Positions 1 to 9,897 of a stretch of 24,657 nt of DNA are shown in pieces. The position numbers and the translations under genes are program-made. The first letter of the stretch is position 1. Every line of letters starts with the position of its first letter. Source of the DNA: Plantago elongata (lineage: Eukaryota; Streptophyta; Magnoliopsida; Lamiales; Plantaginaceae); the NCBI GenBank assembly GCA_036897095.1, contig JAYMSP010002382.1:1-24657 (forward strand), written 5' to 3'. The notes under the pieces are model-generated. The model ran no database searches. It was not told the DNA's origin and worked only from the letters and a program-made list of their open reading frames with translations.

Positions 1-401
1 ATTAAACTTGTTTGAGAATTTGGATTTAGCTATCTTGATTAATGGACTTATTCAATTTGTCTTTTGTTTGTTAGAAAGTTATAGAATGTATATCTTTCAC
101 CAAGTTTAATTGTTTTACATATTTGATGATTTGACTAACTGACATAAAATCTGCTTTATAAAAATTTCAAGCCAAAAAAAAAAAATCGCCGGCCTGGCCA
201 ACCCGGACCAGTCCGGGTTTTAAGGGGCTACGCAGAAATGGACAGTTTCTGGTTCAACCGGCCCGGTCAAACCCAAAACCATTCCTTCCTCCTCCCTTCC
301 TTAAGTTGGTCAATGAGTTGGGTAAAACCCGACCATTCCTACTCCCTTGGATATCCATAAGTTGGTCAATGGGTTGGGTAAAATCCACCCATTGTCAAGA
401 C
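1..401. other. Intergenic, AT-rich then GC-rich patch
   Basis: No gene is seen. 1-173 is AT-rich and runs into a 12-13 A tract (about 173-185), which could be the tail of a retroposed sequence. It is followed abruptly by a GC-rich patch (186-285) with several CCGG/CCCGG words. About 301-340 and 357-397 are two imperfect copies of a 40-bp segment (core AAGTTGGTCAATG), about 56 bp apart. Homology to the F-box array starts near 402. Confidence 0.4.
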
Positions 402-2347
402 TAATCCTAATGTGTGATACCAAGCAAGCGGTTGGAGTAGGCACTAGATGCTTGAAATCTTCAAAACTCCCTTCATTCACTTTAAAGATAGAGGCAAATC
501 ACATTAATGCATCTCATAGAGTGAACCAAACAACGATAGCGTTAATTTCATAAGAATTTCACCTCTTTGAAGTAAACTTCTCTGAGAATAGGCGCACTAT
601 GTAATAAACATGCCAACAGTGCCCATCCATGATTTCGCAGGGAACTAAGCCATAACGTAGTCAGATTTTTAAATGATGGCATTTGCACAGATGAGTTATG
701 CAGAGCCTGTAACCAAATAAACAAGTTACAATGTTGTGTAACACAAATCTGACAATTTAAGAGCTAGTGCAAAATAGAAAATATGCATAATTGTATTGAG
801 GGAGTACTTGGCCCAATCAACTAACATATGCTCGCATAATGTCTGTATAATAAGCAAAAAGGTGTTTGTCATAATATAAATCATGATATATATCGGTAAA
901 TCTATCAATTAAGAATGATTTTGTAGTTTTATACATCCTGAGGACATGAATTGGCAGAGTACTCATTCAGGAACTCGAAGGCTTGATGAAATGCTATCAT
1001 TGCCAATAGTGTATTTACTATAACGTTCTATTAAGTATTAATACCTCAATATCTAATCATTAACCAGATCTTGAATCAACTTAGAAAGATACACATACAT
1101 TCTTGAAGGACCTAGAGTAAGAATACCACAGAAAATATTTGAAAAACAATTTTTATGCAGTAATTTTAATCAAGTTTCATAGACTATTATATCACAATTT
1201 TGAAGAAATAAGTACCAAGTTTAAACTCTCAGTGATGGAAACAAAAGAGCACAACTCAAATGTTGCTTAGTTCCAATATATGCATACTTATGGAACAGAA
1301 CTCTTGTCTTCTTTTCTTGAAAACAAACTACAGTTAGAAGGTGAGGCATATAATGATGCATGTGACGTGACATAACCCAAATCACAATTAACACAGGTTA
1401 GTTGGAAAACTAACATGAATTGCAGAGGCAGCCAGAGATAGGGAGACAGTACTAGAGCAGGCAGTGAGAAGCTTTGCTGTACCCGAATGACAAACCATGT
1501 GTTGTCATCAGCATAAGGATAAACGTTATCATATGCCTCTGGATCATCTACTTTATCCTTTCTAGGCCCAATAACAATATGAGCCTTCAAAAGAGATTTG
1601 AAACTAGACAGACTATAGTTTCTAGCAGCAAAACAACTAAAATATAACCACTCAAGATTAGGCGTATCAAGTTCAAGGTGATAGTTAGCATGCTCTATGG
1701 AATCCTTCATGGTCAAGTCAGTACAGTAGAGCGAATGGAAATACTTTCGTCCAAGTTATATTCACAATCAATCAAACACAAATTCTCGAGCATAGGACAA
1801 CCGGCAAGCAATTTATTGATCGAGTCACCCTCCCCATCATCAAAATCTAAATCCACAAGTTCTAAATATTTAAGACTAGGCAAGGTGAAATTATCTGGAA
1901 GAATCAAATATGCACTCATGCAAAGATCCAACCTTATTAGTGTACCCGTTCAGGCAAGTAAACAAGATCTCTTGATCTTGTCCATGAGAGAATAGGAGAT
2001 GGAGCTTTGGAACATTAAGGCGTAAGGCCGCATTGATCCAAGATGCAATCTTGGCATAACCGTGGAACTTATGGCAGTAAAGAAGCATAGCCCCTACAGG
2101 AGGATTGCAACTTAAAGTTTGAAACAAAACTTTATCCATAAAACTCCCAAAATTAGCAAGACAATGGGATTTATTTTGTACTGGGCGTACGGTGAAATCG
2201 GTATCATCAAAAGCAAGATAAACAGGATATGGTGGATAGATGGTTTAGGATATGGCAAAGAATTGGGTCTGGCAAATCGCTTATTCTATCAACACCACAA
2301 TCAGATTCTTCATTTTTCAGTCTTTTCGCATTTGAAATTGAATCCAT
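402..2347 (-). pseudogene. F-box/LRR/FBD pseudogene (array copy A)
   Basis: This is a decayed host F-box gene, parallel to genes C and B. The ATG is at 2347 (MDSISNAKRLKNEESDCG), and exon 1 ends at 1415 before a GTTAGT donor. About 60 nt are missing inside the F-box (around 2238): the frame reads through LPDPILCHILNHLST, then joins sequence equivalent to PVYLAFDDTDF out of frame. Three more small deletions shift the frame, of about 5 nt near 1938, 4 nt near 1722 and 1 nt near 1485. LRR segments such as LPDNFTLPSLKYLELV and SINKLLAGCPMLENL remain readable. Exon 2 (563-706) is open from end to end with intact AG and GT sites (NHGWALLACLLHSAPIL). The FBD exon has lost its acceptor (about 487) and homology stops at about 402, so most of the FBD is gone. 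Closest in the window to copy D, from the leader, exon 2 and 5' flank. Confidence 0.87.
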
Positions 2348-2519
2348 ATTGTGCAAAAGAATACTCAAACCTGGAAATTGATGAACATTTCTCTTACTGC
2401 TTGCTTGGATTGGAGAGTGAGATTGAAATGTGGGGGTAATTAGGGTTTAAGAAAGGAAGTGAGCTCAATTTTACCTCAACACGGGATAGCTACTAAATTG
2501 GTAGAATGTGACTCAATTA

Positions 2520-2682
2520 TAAGGTTGATTGGTAAAGAATTTGAATTTACATTTCGATGTATTTTGGGGATAGTGTGTTTGGAATTAAATTGAAATGGGA
2601 TATTTGAAGTTAATTTTAGTCCAAATCATTGTTTATCGAACCAAATAGACCGATTTAAATGTTTTCCCAAACAGCCCCTTAT
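2520..2682 (-). mobile_element. MITE-like repeat, copy 1
   Basis: This stretch matches about 10270-10430 and, inverted, about 21668-21760. Shared words include TTTGGAAT, a TTTTAG(T/G)CCAAATCA segment and CCAAATAGACCGATT. Read on the minus strand, it starts GGGGCTGTTTGGG just inside a TAA/TTA. That resembles the GG(G/C)..TGTTTGG ends of Tourist-like (PIF/Harbinger) or hAT MITEs. The other end is not clear. It lies about 200 bp upstream of F-box copy A, as copy 2 does for gene C, so it may have been carried along in the duplication. Confidence 0.5.
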
Positions 2683-3120
2683 ATTTTCTTTTTAAATAAA
2701 ATTTATTTCATCAAATCACTATAATTTCAGCGTTAAATGTATAAATTTGACTCTTAAATTACAATAAATACTTAGATACTTTCTCCTTCTTATTGCCACA
2801 TGTCATCTTCCCATACATCATTTTTTTGTTTTTAAATTTTAATTTTGTACACTTTAAATGTTTATAACTTGACAAATAAAAATGTAAAAAATAAATAAAA
2901 ATCACTAACAATTTTATATTTTCGAGATCTATAAATAAATACCACTCTCAACTATGTTTGAATTATTATTTTACTATGTATAAAAATTACTAATAACTTT
3001 ATTCTAATCTTAATAATTGTAAAACAATTCTAAAAATACAATGTTACAAATTTTAACTATTAAACACTCTTATAAATATCTTGAATATGTAATAATAATA
3101 ATTTATATTAAAAATACCCG
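2683..3120. other. AT-rich intergenic DNA
   Basis: Very AT-rich, with no sustained reading frame and no recognisable element. It contains many A/T runs and ends at the minisatellite. Confidence 0.5.
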
Positions 3121-3485
3121 AAACCCGAATTCAATACTCGATACTCGTGTTCGATGTCTGGTACCCGTATCCGATGTCCGTTCTCCGTGTCCGATGCACG
3201 GTACCCGTGTTTGATGTCCAGTATCCGTAACCAATGTTCGGTATATGTGTCTGATGTCAAGTCCGGTATTCGAATCCGATGCTCATAACTCGTGTTCGAT
3301 GTCCGGTATCCATATCCGATGCCCGTCACCCGTATTTGATGTTCCGTATCCGTAAGCAATGCCCGGTAACCGTACACATTGCCCGGTATCCATACCCGAT
3401 GCCGTCACTCATATCCTATGCACAGTACCCGCGTTTGATGTCCGATAGCCGTACCCATTACCTGATATATGTGTCTGATGTCCAG
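3121..3485. repeat. 20-bp tandem repeat (minisatellite), about 18 units
   Basis: Units are 20 bp with a rough consensus ACCCGTATCCGATGTCCGGT. Between 3141 and 3240 the phase is exact, with unit starts at every 20th base. Later units differ by 1-6 bases and a few carry 1-5 base indels. There are no spacers between units. Because 20 is not a multiple of 3, three successive units give three different peptide phases, so the open frames across it (for example 3108-3377 minus) are by-products. The array stops exactly where the dispersed repeat at 3486 begins. Confidence 0.88.
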
Positions 3486-4335
3486 CTATCACACGATTAG
3501 GGGTGGACTTGTTTAGGCCTAAATTATGCGGTTGATTTTAATTTTCACGTTGAATTTTTGAGTGAGCTAACCCTCAGATAGATATAGAGATAGAAACATA
3601 AGTTTCTAATATTACAAACTAATCTCAAATAAAAAATAGTTGTTAAAAGCCACCCAACCAAGAACCAATAACTTAGATATACAAACTGGATCCACATATA
3701 TAACGATATAACCCGTTTTGCATCATTATCACTGCTAAAAAACCTTCAACTCAAACTTTATCTCTCTAAAAATATCCTTTCCAACCAAGGGCCAGCAACT
3801 TAAAGAAGAAACAACCGATCAAACTGTTTTCCGATCAAAGAATCGACGATTACATACACACATTGTTATATTATGCAACAAAAACGATCGAAAACGAAAG
3901 TAATCTCTGATTTCAAACAATTTGCATTTTTTTTTTCATGTTTCGAATGACAAAATAGCTCAAATTCATCTAGACCTCAAAAGTCAAGTTTGAAAAATTG
4001 TAGATGTAAATCTATTCATCTATATTTTCGTATTTTGATGGTAACGCATTGATGTTATTGTTTATGTATTTACGAGGTGTAATCATAATTGCATAAGGAT
4101 CATATAGTGTTTTTGTTCAAAATCTGACCTCATATATCAATTAAGATATGAAAAAAAAACGTTTATATATTTATAGCAGTATGTGCTATTTTCTCATGAA
4201 TAGCCTATGTTCTTAAGAATATTACATACGTTTTCATTCAAAATATGACAATCGTTTTGTGATCTGTTTTTCTACATATTATTTTGAATTCTGTTTTTTA
4301 CTGTATTTTTTATGTTTTTACGTATATGTACTATC

Positions 4336-4336
4336 T

Positions 4337-4374
<38 letters not shown>
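4336..4374. repeat. (CT)n(CA)n compound microsatellite
   Basis: About 11 CT units run directly into about 10 CA units. The same place in the second copy of the surrounding repeat (about 16566-16580) has only CTTCTCACATATATAT, so the expansion happened after the two copies separated. Confidence 0.9.
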
Positions 4375-4375
<1 letters not shown>

Positions 4376-4563
4376 AATATATCCTATGATCTCAGCAATA
4401 TCTACTACGTTTTATATGAAATGATTGCTAAGTAACGTTATTGTTGTTTATTCATTCATAAGGCGATTGTAATAAGGATTTGGCGGTGTATTCAATCCCA
4501 AGTTGTAACTAGAAGAAGGTGAATGCAACAGAAATAAAAGAAAACGACGTCTGGATGACTACC

Positions 4564-4860
4564 TATGTTCTCTGTTATAATAAGTATGATTTCAATTATA
4601 ATGGCTATGATTTCAGTTATAATGGTTATGTTCTCTGTTATAATGAATATGTTCTCTTTTATAATGACTATGTTTGCAATTATAATGACTCTGTTCTCTA
4701 CAATATGCACTATGATCTTAGACTAACAAAAGTCTATGTTTTTATTTCAAGTTACTATGTTATTTTCATAAATTACTATGATTTCAAAATGAAAACACTA
4801 TGATACCAATTGAAAACACTATGATGTCAAAATGAAACCTTATGATCTCAGGAAAACATT
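4564..4860 (+). repeat. 21-bp tandem repeat array (copy 1)
   Basis: Units start at 4564, 4585, 4606, 4627, 4648, 4669, 4690, 4711, 4735, 4756, 4777, 4799, 4820 and 4841. Each begins TATG (TCTG at 4690), followed by TTCTC, ATTTC or similar, then an AT-rich half. Because the unit is 21 bp it also reads as seven-residue repeats (YDFNYNG, YVLFYND and similar) inside a 94-codon frame at 4519-4803. The same frame is open in copy 2, but the differences between copies are mainly amino-acid changing, which argues against a selected protein. Confidence 0.85.
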
Positions 4861-5123
4861 TATAATATCAGAGGAAGCATATATTACATATCTTTAACAA
4901 TTAACAAACAAACTTACAAAAAAACTCATAATCAAAAAAAGGTTAGCATTTTGTTCAGGATTACTCAAAATACAAAAAAATAGTATTCATTAACATTCTT
5001 ATTTTCTTACAATTTGAATTATTAATTTTAAAACACACTATGATGTCAACAGAAAAATGTTATGATTTCAGACTAAATCCATATGATCTCAACTTAAAAC
5101 TCTATGATATTAAACTGCGAGAG

Positions 5124-5699
5124 GACTTGCGAGTGGATATGCAAGAGGATTCGCGAAAAACGATATTGGCCCGGATCCGCGAAAAACACATGTTTAATGG
5201 CAAATTGCAAAATGATTCCGTTCTAATTAAATTAACTAAAGACTGTTTCTCTTGAGACTTGTGTGATTTTTCTAATTTTAATTTTAATTTTGAATTAATT
5301 TTTGTAGAATACAAAGTATCACGAGAGATGGTCTCTAACGATCCATATTGCCAATAAAAACAATCATGTTATAGACCAAACCGTTAATGTTCTTAACGAA
5401 ATAAATTTTATTATAATATATAAAAAAATATTAATATTAAAAATATAAATATTTTAAAGGATATAGATGATTTTATTAACAATATATATCCATCTATAAA
5501 TAACCATCACCAAATAGACTTTCTCAGCATTAGGGAATAGGTGTCTAGTATCTAATACTTCCAGTCACGTATAATATTAGAAAAGATAACTTAATCTTAT
5601 CTAACACCACACTTCTTCACATATATGGGAGGAATGATATATTCAAGACCTATTTTTGCCTTGTCGTCAAAATGTGAGGTTAACTATTCAGTTTTTTTT
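5124..5699. other. AT-rich intergenic DNA
   Basis: 5124-5190 has a short GC-richer patch with repeated GCGA words (GCGAGAGGAC, TTGCGAGTGG, TTCGCGAAAAA), probably still part of the repeat to its left. The rest is AT-rich with no credible gene. 5692-5699 is a run of 8 T that may be the target-site copy of the transposon that follows. Confidence 0.4.
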
Positions 5700-5982
5700 G
5701 GTGGATTACACTTTTCTCTCACGAAAGTGTCATGATTTTAAAATCCCCCCCAACACTCAGGAATTTGGAAAGTTCGTTATAAAAAAATTTCTGAACTTTG
5801 CAGTTCCTTACATTCTGTTAACATTCTCCGTTAGTCAATGAGTCAATACGGTTAAACCGTTAAAAAAGTCAACCGTCAATTGGAGTTTGAAAATAATATT
5901 TGTCAAAAAAAAGAAATTCTGAAAAATATATAAAATTATGTAAATAAATCATAGAATTTTGATGATTTCCAACTCTATCCTT

Positions 5983-6090
5983 CGGGGTCTTAAAGCAAGA
6001 TTACTAAAATTACAGTCCCAATCAATATATTTTTAACGGGGTCTTAAAGCAAGATTACTAAAATTACAGTCCCAATCAATATATTTTTAA
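5983..6090. repeat. Perfect 54-bp tandem duplication
   Basis: 5983-6036 and 6037-6090 appear identical base for base (unit starts CGGGGTCTTAAAGCAAG). It lies inside the Pack-MULE-like element, between the left arm and the captured gene. Lack of any difference suggests a young event. Confidence 0.93.
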
Positions 6091-6277
6091 TGTTAACAGT
6101 AATGTGTGAAATTAATAACAAAAAAGCAAGTAAATCTTGTGGAGCAAATGAACACATAGAACCTAAATAGATAATTTTTTATCATAAATAATAATCATTA
6201 CAATTACAATGAAAACCAAAATAAGTGAATATAGAATATCACCAGGCCACCTCTATCAATCAATCTTCCAAATTCCA

Positions 6278-6570
6278 ATGGCATCGACTCTGAAATTGAA
6301 TCTCACTAAGGTCAAACAACACATGTTCAGTATCCAACTTTTCAGGCTCCTCTCGAAAGAAGCAGCTAAATAAAAACCGAATTGGATTTCGAATTCAAGC
6401 TTCTTCGGAAAATGTCGATGAGCCTGATCTTAGCATCATAGTTAATGGGTTGAAGATGCCCAATCCTTTGGTCATCGGGTCGGTCCACCCAGTACCAACT
6501 ACACTGTCATGAATCAAGCCTTGATGAAAGTTGGGGAGCTGTTATCGTCAAGACATATCTACTTTGGGAT
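6278..6570 (+). pseudogene. PYD1: Captured 5' part of dihydropyrimidine dehydrogenase
   Basis: An ATG at 6278 opens MASTLKLNLTKV, a Ser/Thr- and Lys-rich leader like a plastid transit peptide. After one frame change (around 6335-6345) the text continues NRIGFRIQASSENVD, then EPDLSIIVNGLKMPNP and LVIGS. This matches the start of the mature plant enzyme, whose usual continuation is GPPGTNYTVM..AFDEGWGAVIAKT. A 1-nt loss near 6481 and another near 6525 put those residues into other frames, where TNYTVMNQA and WGAVIVKT can still be read. Homology fades after about 6555, and a GTAAGG at 6576 could be a splice donor. The complete enzyme is over 400 residues and starts pyrimidine breakdown in plastids; only about 95 codons remain. 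It is a non-functional passenger of the surrounding transposon. Confidence 0.85.
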
Positions 6571-6905
6571 TTGTAAGGTTTGAATTGGAGATGTGGAGGC
6601 ATGAAGGGCGCAACCACTGGTAGTGTGGATTTGGAGGTGATGAAAAAGAAAGGATGTAATTAAGCAAAATGGAAAGAAACGTAATTGGCCTTTCTCTTCT
6701 CTTCTCAGTATTGTGTGCTTATGGATGAAGGGGTCAATTTTGTCATTACTGATTTAAAAAGAAAAAAAGTCTAACATTTTTTCATTGACTAACATTGACT
6801 GGAGTTGACTACGCTGACTTCGTTAGTCAACTAACGACGGGGTGTGAAAATTGTTTGGGTAATCGTAATTTCGAACTTTTTAAGGGGATGAAGTGTAATT
6901 AACCC

Positions 6906-7326
6906 TTTTTTTTTATAGTCCCACCCAATTAAGAAGCACGAAATCATGTTTTGTATGTACCTGATACTTGTACAAGTATTCTTACCGGTTAGTTCCAACC
7001 AAACAAATCCAACGACAGTACAACACAAGCCCCCTGCAGGATAACAAGACTCATATTCAGCATGAAGAAAATACAAAGATGAAGATTGAGTTTCATCTAA
7101 GATTCAATCATACAATAAATTGGAAAAACAAACAATCATCAAAGATTCAATCATACAATAAATTGGAAAAACAAACAAACACATAGCTATAGTATTCTAC
7201 TGATGGATGAAGACAAGAAGTACAGAAATCATTTCAAGGATTCATCTCCTTAGCCACAGCGAGACATCACCAGCATGCCCGACAGCCAGTGTACGATTTG
7301 TAACATGTCATCATATGCTAACTCCA
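6906..7326 (-). other. 3' flank of F-box gene C
   Basis: 7200-7326 matches the region 3' of gene B (about 12770-12890; shared ATCATTTCAAGGATTCAT and TCATCATATGCTAACT), so it is probably 3'UTR duplicated with the gene. 7095-7137 and 7138-7180 are an almost perfect 43-bp tandem duplication (core AAGATTCAATCATACAAT). No other gene is seen. Confidence 0.55.
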
Positions 7327-9897
7327 TCAGCGCGATTCTAGAACAACTTGGGGAGGTAATTTATCTTGTACTACTAACCAAGAAGGATGAACACATAGTC
7401 TCACCTTTTGAAGAAGTTTGCAACAAACCAAAAAGTACACAAGCAATTTGACTTCGCCAATACTCCAATCAAAAACCAAAAACTCAATTTTCCTGATTTG
7501 TGTTTCCACGCAGGCAGGTGGAATAGGCACTAAACTTTGGAAATCTTCATAATCCCCTTCACTGCCATTGAACCCCTGATATGGTAAACCAGAGGTAAAT
7601 AATGCCAATGCAATTAAATGAAGTTCAGCAAACAACAATTTTAATTTGTTTTATTCACGAAGATGTTATCACCTGTTTAAAGTAAAGTTCAGTCAGATAA
7701 GGCGCATTGAGTAATAAACGTGCCAATAGCGCCCATCCATGGTTTCCCAGGGAACCAAGCCATAGCTTAGTCAAATATGGAAACGGTGGCACTTGCACAG
7801 ACGAGTTATGCAAAGCCTGTAGCAAAATTACATTAAGAGCTATGGCAACGTAGACAGACAATCTACACATTTAAATGTAAAAAGGAACCTTGGCCCAAAG
7901 AACCAACCTACACTTTCTTCATCATATATAATGTCGACATAATAAGCAATAGGTAGTTGATTCTCACAAATCTCCATGTAATCCTGGAAAACCTATCAAT
8001 TAGATTATACTGTTACTTTCTAGTTTGTGACATCCTTAAGCCGTGAATTAAGCACTCGTGTCAGGACTTGAAAACTTACTAAAATGCTTTCATTGCCAAT
8101 GCTATACTTGCGGCTATTATAGATCACTTAGTTACGCGTACACAATTCCATTAGTACCCTATCAATTAAATAATAATGTTACTTTAAAGTTTGTGACATC
8201 ATTAGGCTGTGAATTGATAAAGTGTCAGGACTCGAAAACTTGATGAAACGTTTTCAATATTACCATTTCCAAGATTCTGAATCTAAATTTGAAAGGTACA
8301 CATGCATTCTTGAGGGGCAACCATACAATTATCATGATGGCATGTACCATCAATCCAATAACATTAATACTGTAAAAAAAAAGTTTATGCAATCATGTCA
8401 ACCAAGTTGAAACCCCCAAATAGTGTTGTTTTTCGAGCCGAGCTCGAACTCAATCAAGCTCGGCTCGTTAATAAAACGAGCAAAAAAACAAGCTCGAGCT
8501 CGAAAAAATACGAGCTTGAACGAGCTTTTATCAATAAAAATAATAAAAATATGTATAAAAATTATAAATTATTAAAATAATTACTCTTAACGAGCTTTAT
8601 CGAGCCGAGGCGAGCTCGACTTGATAACAAAACGAGTATGAATTCGAGCTCGAGCCCTCGGTAAGGCTCGGCTCGCATAACAACACTACCCCGAGATGAA
8701 AACTGCAAAGCATGACTCAAATGTGTATACGATGAGATAGTTTGAAACTAAGTGTATTTCTAAAAAAGAGAAAAAAGAGGAAAAACTCAGTTTACTTGTT
8801 GCTTAAAATTAATAAATTCAGAAAGTGAGGGATCTAATGATGCCAGTGATAAAGAAAAGTATAATTAAGACAAGTTATGTAGGGCAACTTACATCAATTG
8901 CACGGGCAGACAATTCCAAGCACCAGGTATTACAACAGGCGTGAACAAGCAGTGCTGTACCCGCATCAACAAACCATGTGTTTTCATCACCATCAGAATA
9001 AACATTATCATAACCCTCTAGATCATCTACTAGATCCTTTTCAGGCCCAATATCAATACGAGCCTCATAAAGATATTCAAAAACATACAGACTATATTTT
9101 CTGGCAGCAAAACAACTAAAGTGCAACGACTGAAGCAAAGGGGTATCAAGAGCAAGGTGATATTTAGCATAGTCTGTGGAATCCTTTATTGTCAAGCACC
9201 TCAGTATATCAGAGCGGATGGAAATCTCATCTTCCAAGTAAAAAGAAGAATCAATCAAACTCAAATCCACGACCCTAGGGCAACCATCAAGCAATTTATT
9301 GATTGAGTCACCCTCAAGGTAATCAAAACGTAAGTTAGTAAGTTCTAATGCTTTAAGATTAGGCAAGGAGAAATTATCTGGAAGACACAAATCTGCACCC
9401 ATGTTAAGATGCAACGTTACAAGTCTAGTGTACCCGTTCAGGCAAGTAAACAAGGTCCCTTGATGTTCTTCATCAGAGAACATGAGTAAAAGGTGCGGAA
9501 CATTAAGGCGTAAGGCCGCATTGATCCAAGATGCAATCTTGGCATCACCATGAAACTTATGACAGTGAAGAAGCATAGCCCCCACAGGAGGATTGTAACT
9601 TAATGTTTGAAGCAAAACTTTATCCATAAAACTCTCAAAACTAGCAAGACAATGAGATTCATTTTGTACCGGGCGTACGATGAAATCGGTATCATCAAAA
9701 GCAAGATAAACAGGAGATGCTTCAAAAGGGAACAGATTTTTCCACCTGTTAGAAAGAACGTTAGTAGCTACTGCATTTTTGGTGGATAGATGGTTTAGGA
9801 TATGGCAAAGAATTGGGTCTGGCAAATCGCTGATTCTATCAACACCACCGTCAGATTCTTGATTTTTCAGCATTTTGTTATTTGAAGTCGGATCCAT
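7327..9897 (-). CDS. F-box/LRR/FBD protein (array copy C), intact
   Basis: Predicted substrate receptor of an SCF ubiquitin ligase: the F-box binds SKP1, and the LRR and FBD parts would select the target. Exons are 9897-8893, 7816-7673 and 7575-7327, with phase-0 introns; donors are GTAAGT and GTGATA, acceptors CTACAG and ATCAG. They give 335+48+82 = 465 residues, normal for the family. The F-box is at about residues 20-58 (RISDLPDPILCHILNHLST, then NAVATNVLSNRWKNLF). LRRs cover about 150-270 (LPDNFSLPNLKALELTNL, SINKLLDGCPRVVDL). The FBD lies in the last 80 residues (IRKIEFLVFDW, LLVYFLVCCKLLQKVRL). The ATG at 9897 (MDPTSNNK) is conserved in position in copies A and D. Intron 1 holds a MITE and an exon-like segment (7912-7983). 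Expression and target are unknown. Confidence 0.86.
7912..7983 (-). other. Possible cassette exon in intron 1 of gene C
   Basis: A 72-nt segment is flanked by TTTCCAG on its 5' side and GTAGGT on its 3' side. It would insert 24 residues (DYMEICENQLPIAYYVDIIY, then DEES) without changing frame. The joined product without it (LSARAID-ALHNSSVQ) fits the family better, so it is treated as intron here. Equivalent DNA is present in copies A, B and D; in B the acceptor AG is changed to TG. Confidence 0.3.
8421..8688. mobile_element. MITE rich in GAGCTC/CGAGC words, in intron 1 of gene C
   Basis: The ends are inverted: TAGTGTTGTTTTTCGAGCCG on the left and, read backward from the right, TAGTGTTGTTATGCGAGCCG. 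The two arms are full of the words GAGCTCG, CGAGCT and GGCTCG, and flank an AT-rich core (8530-8590), so the whole 268 bp can fold back. No coding capacity. Terminal TA could be a TA target duplication (Tc1/mariner-type) or part of the repeat (hAT-type). Copies A, B and D lack it at the same intron position, so it inserted after duplication. More decayed strings of the same words occur at about 11670-11700 and 21235-21410. Confidence 0.82.

Larger units (their letters stand above)
3486..5123 (+). mobile_element. Dispersed repeat with 21-bp TATG motifs, copy 1
   Basis: From 3486 (CTATCACACGATTAGG) to about 4825 it aligns, with small indels and roughly 5-7% difference by eye, to 15698-17023. 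It encodes no transposase or reverse transcriptase. Its hallmark is a row of about 14 units of 21-24 bp, each headed TATG(A/T)T (4564-4860), with four more at 5039-5123 and scattered single TATG(A/T)TCTCA words upstream. Such subterminal repeat fields are common in non-autonomous DNA transposons as binding sites for the transposase. Neither end shows a clear inverted repeat, so the class is unknown. The right limit is uncertain because copy 2 is cut off by an LTR insertion. Confidence 0.65.
5700..6905 (+). mobile_element. Pack-MULE-like transposon carrying a PYD1 fragment
   Basis: The left end reads GGTGGATTACACTT (5700) and the right end, on the minus strand, GGGTTAATTACACTT (6905). Both are followed inward by sequence with GGAAAGTTCG or AAAAAGTTCG and by GTTAGTCAA and GTCAA words, as in the long degenerate inverted repeats of many plant Mutator-like elements. 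Arms run to about 5880 and from about 6735. T runs flank both ends (8 T at 5692, 9 T at 6906), compatible with a target-site duplication of 8-9 bp. There is no transposase. The interior holds part of a host gene, dihydropyrimidine dehydrogenase, so this fits a gene-capturing, non-autonomous element. The transposon class is inferred; the captured gene is clear. Confidence 0.62.

Noticed and set aside
1678-2439. Plus-strand ORFs at 1678-1995 and 2119-2439, and similar ones at 8898-9306 and 9607-9789
   Set aside because: They are antisense shadows of F-box exon 1 in copies A and C.
2470-2560. Text TKLVECDSIIRLI as an RNase H piece of a LINE
   Set aside because: Only one short motif, no DGS or other RNase H signature nearby, and part of it overlaps a MITE-like repeat.
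3108-3500. Open frames of 89 and 73 codons, or a CRISPR-like array
   Set aside because: It is a 20-bp head-to-tail minisatellite without spacers; the frames are by-products of stop-poor repeat units.
4519-4803. 94-codon ORF of Tyr/Asn-rich heptad repeats as a real protein gene, with its counterpart at 16721-17005
   Set aside because: It follows from a 21-bp tandem repeat, the two copies differ mostly at amino-acid changing positions, and the repeat continues past the stop.
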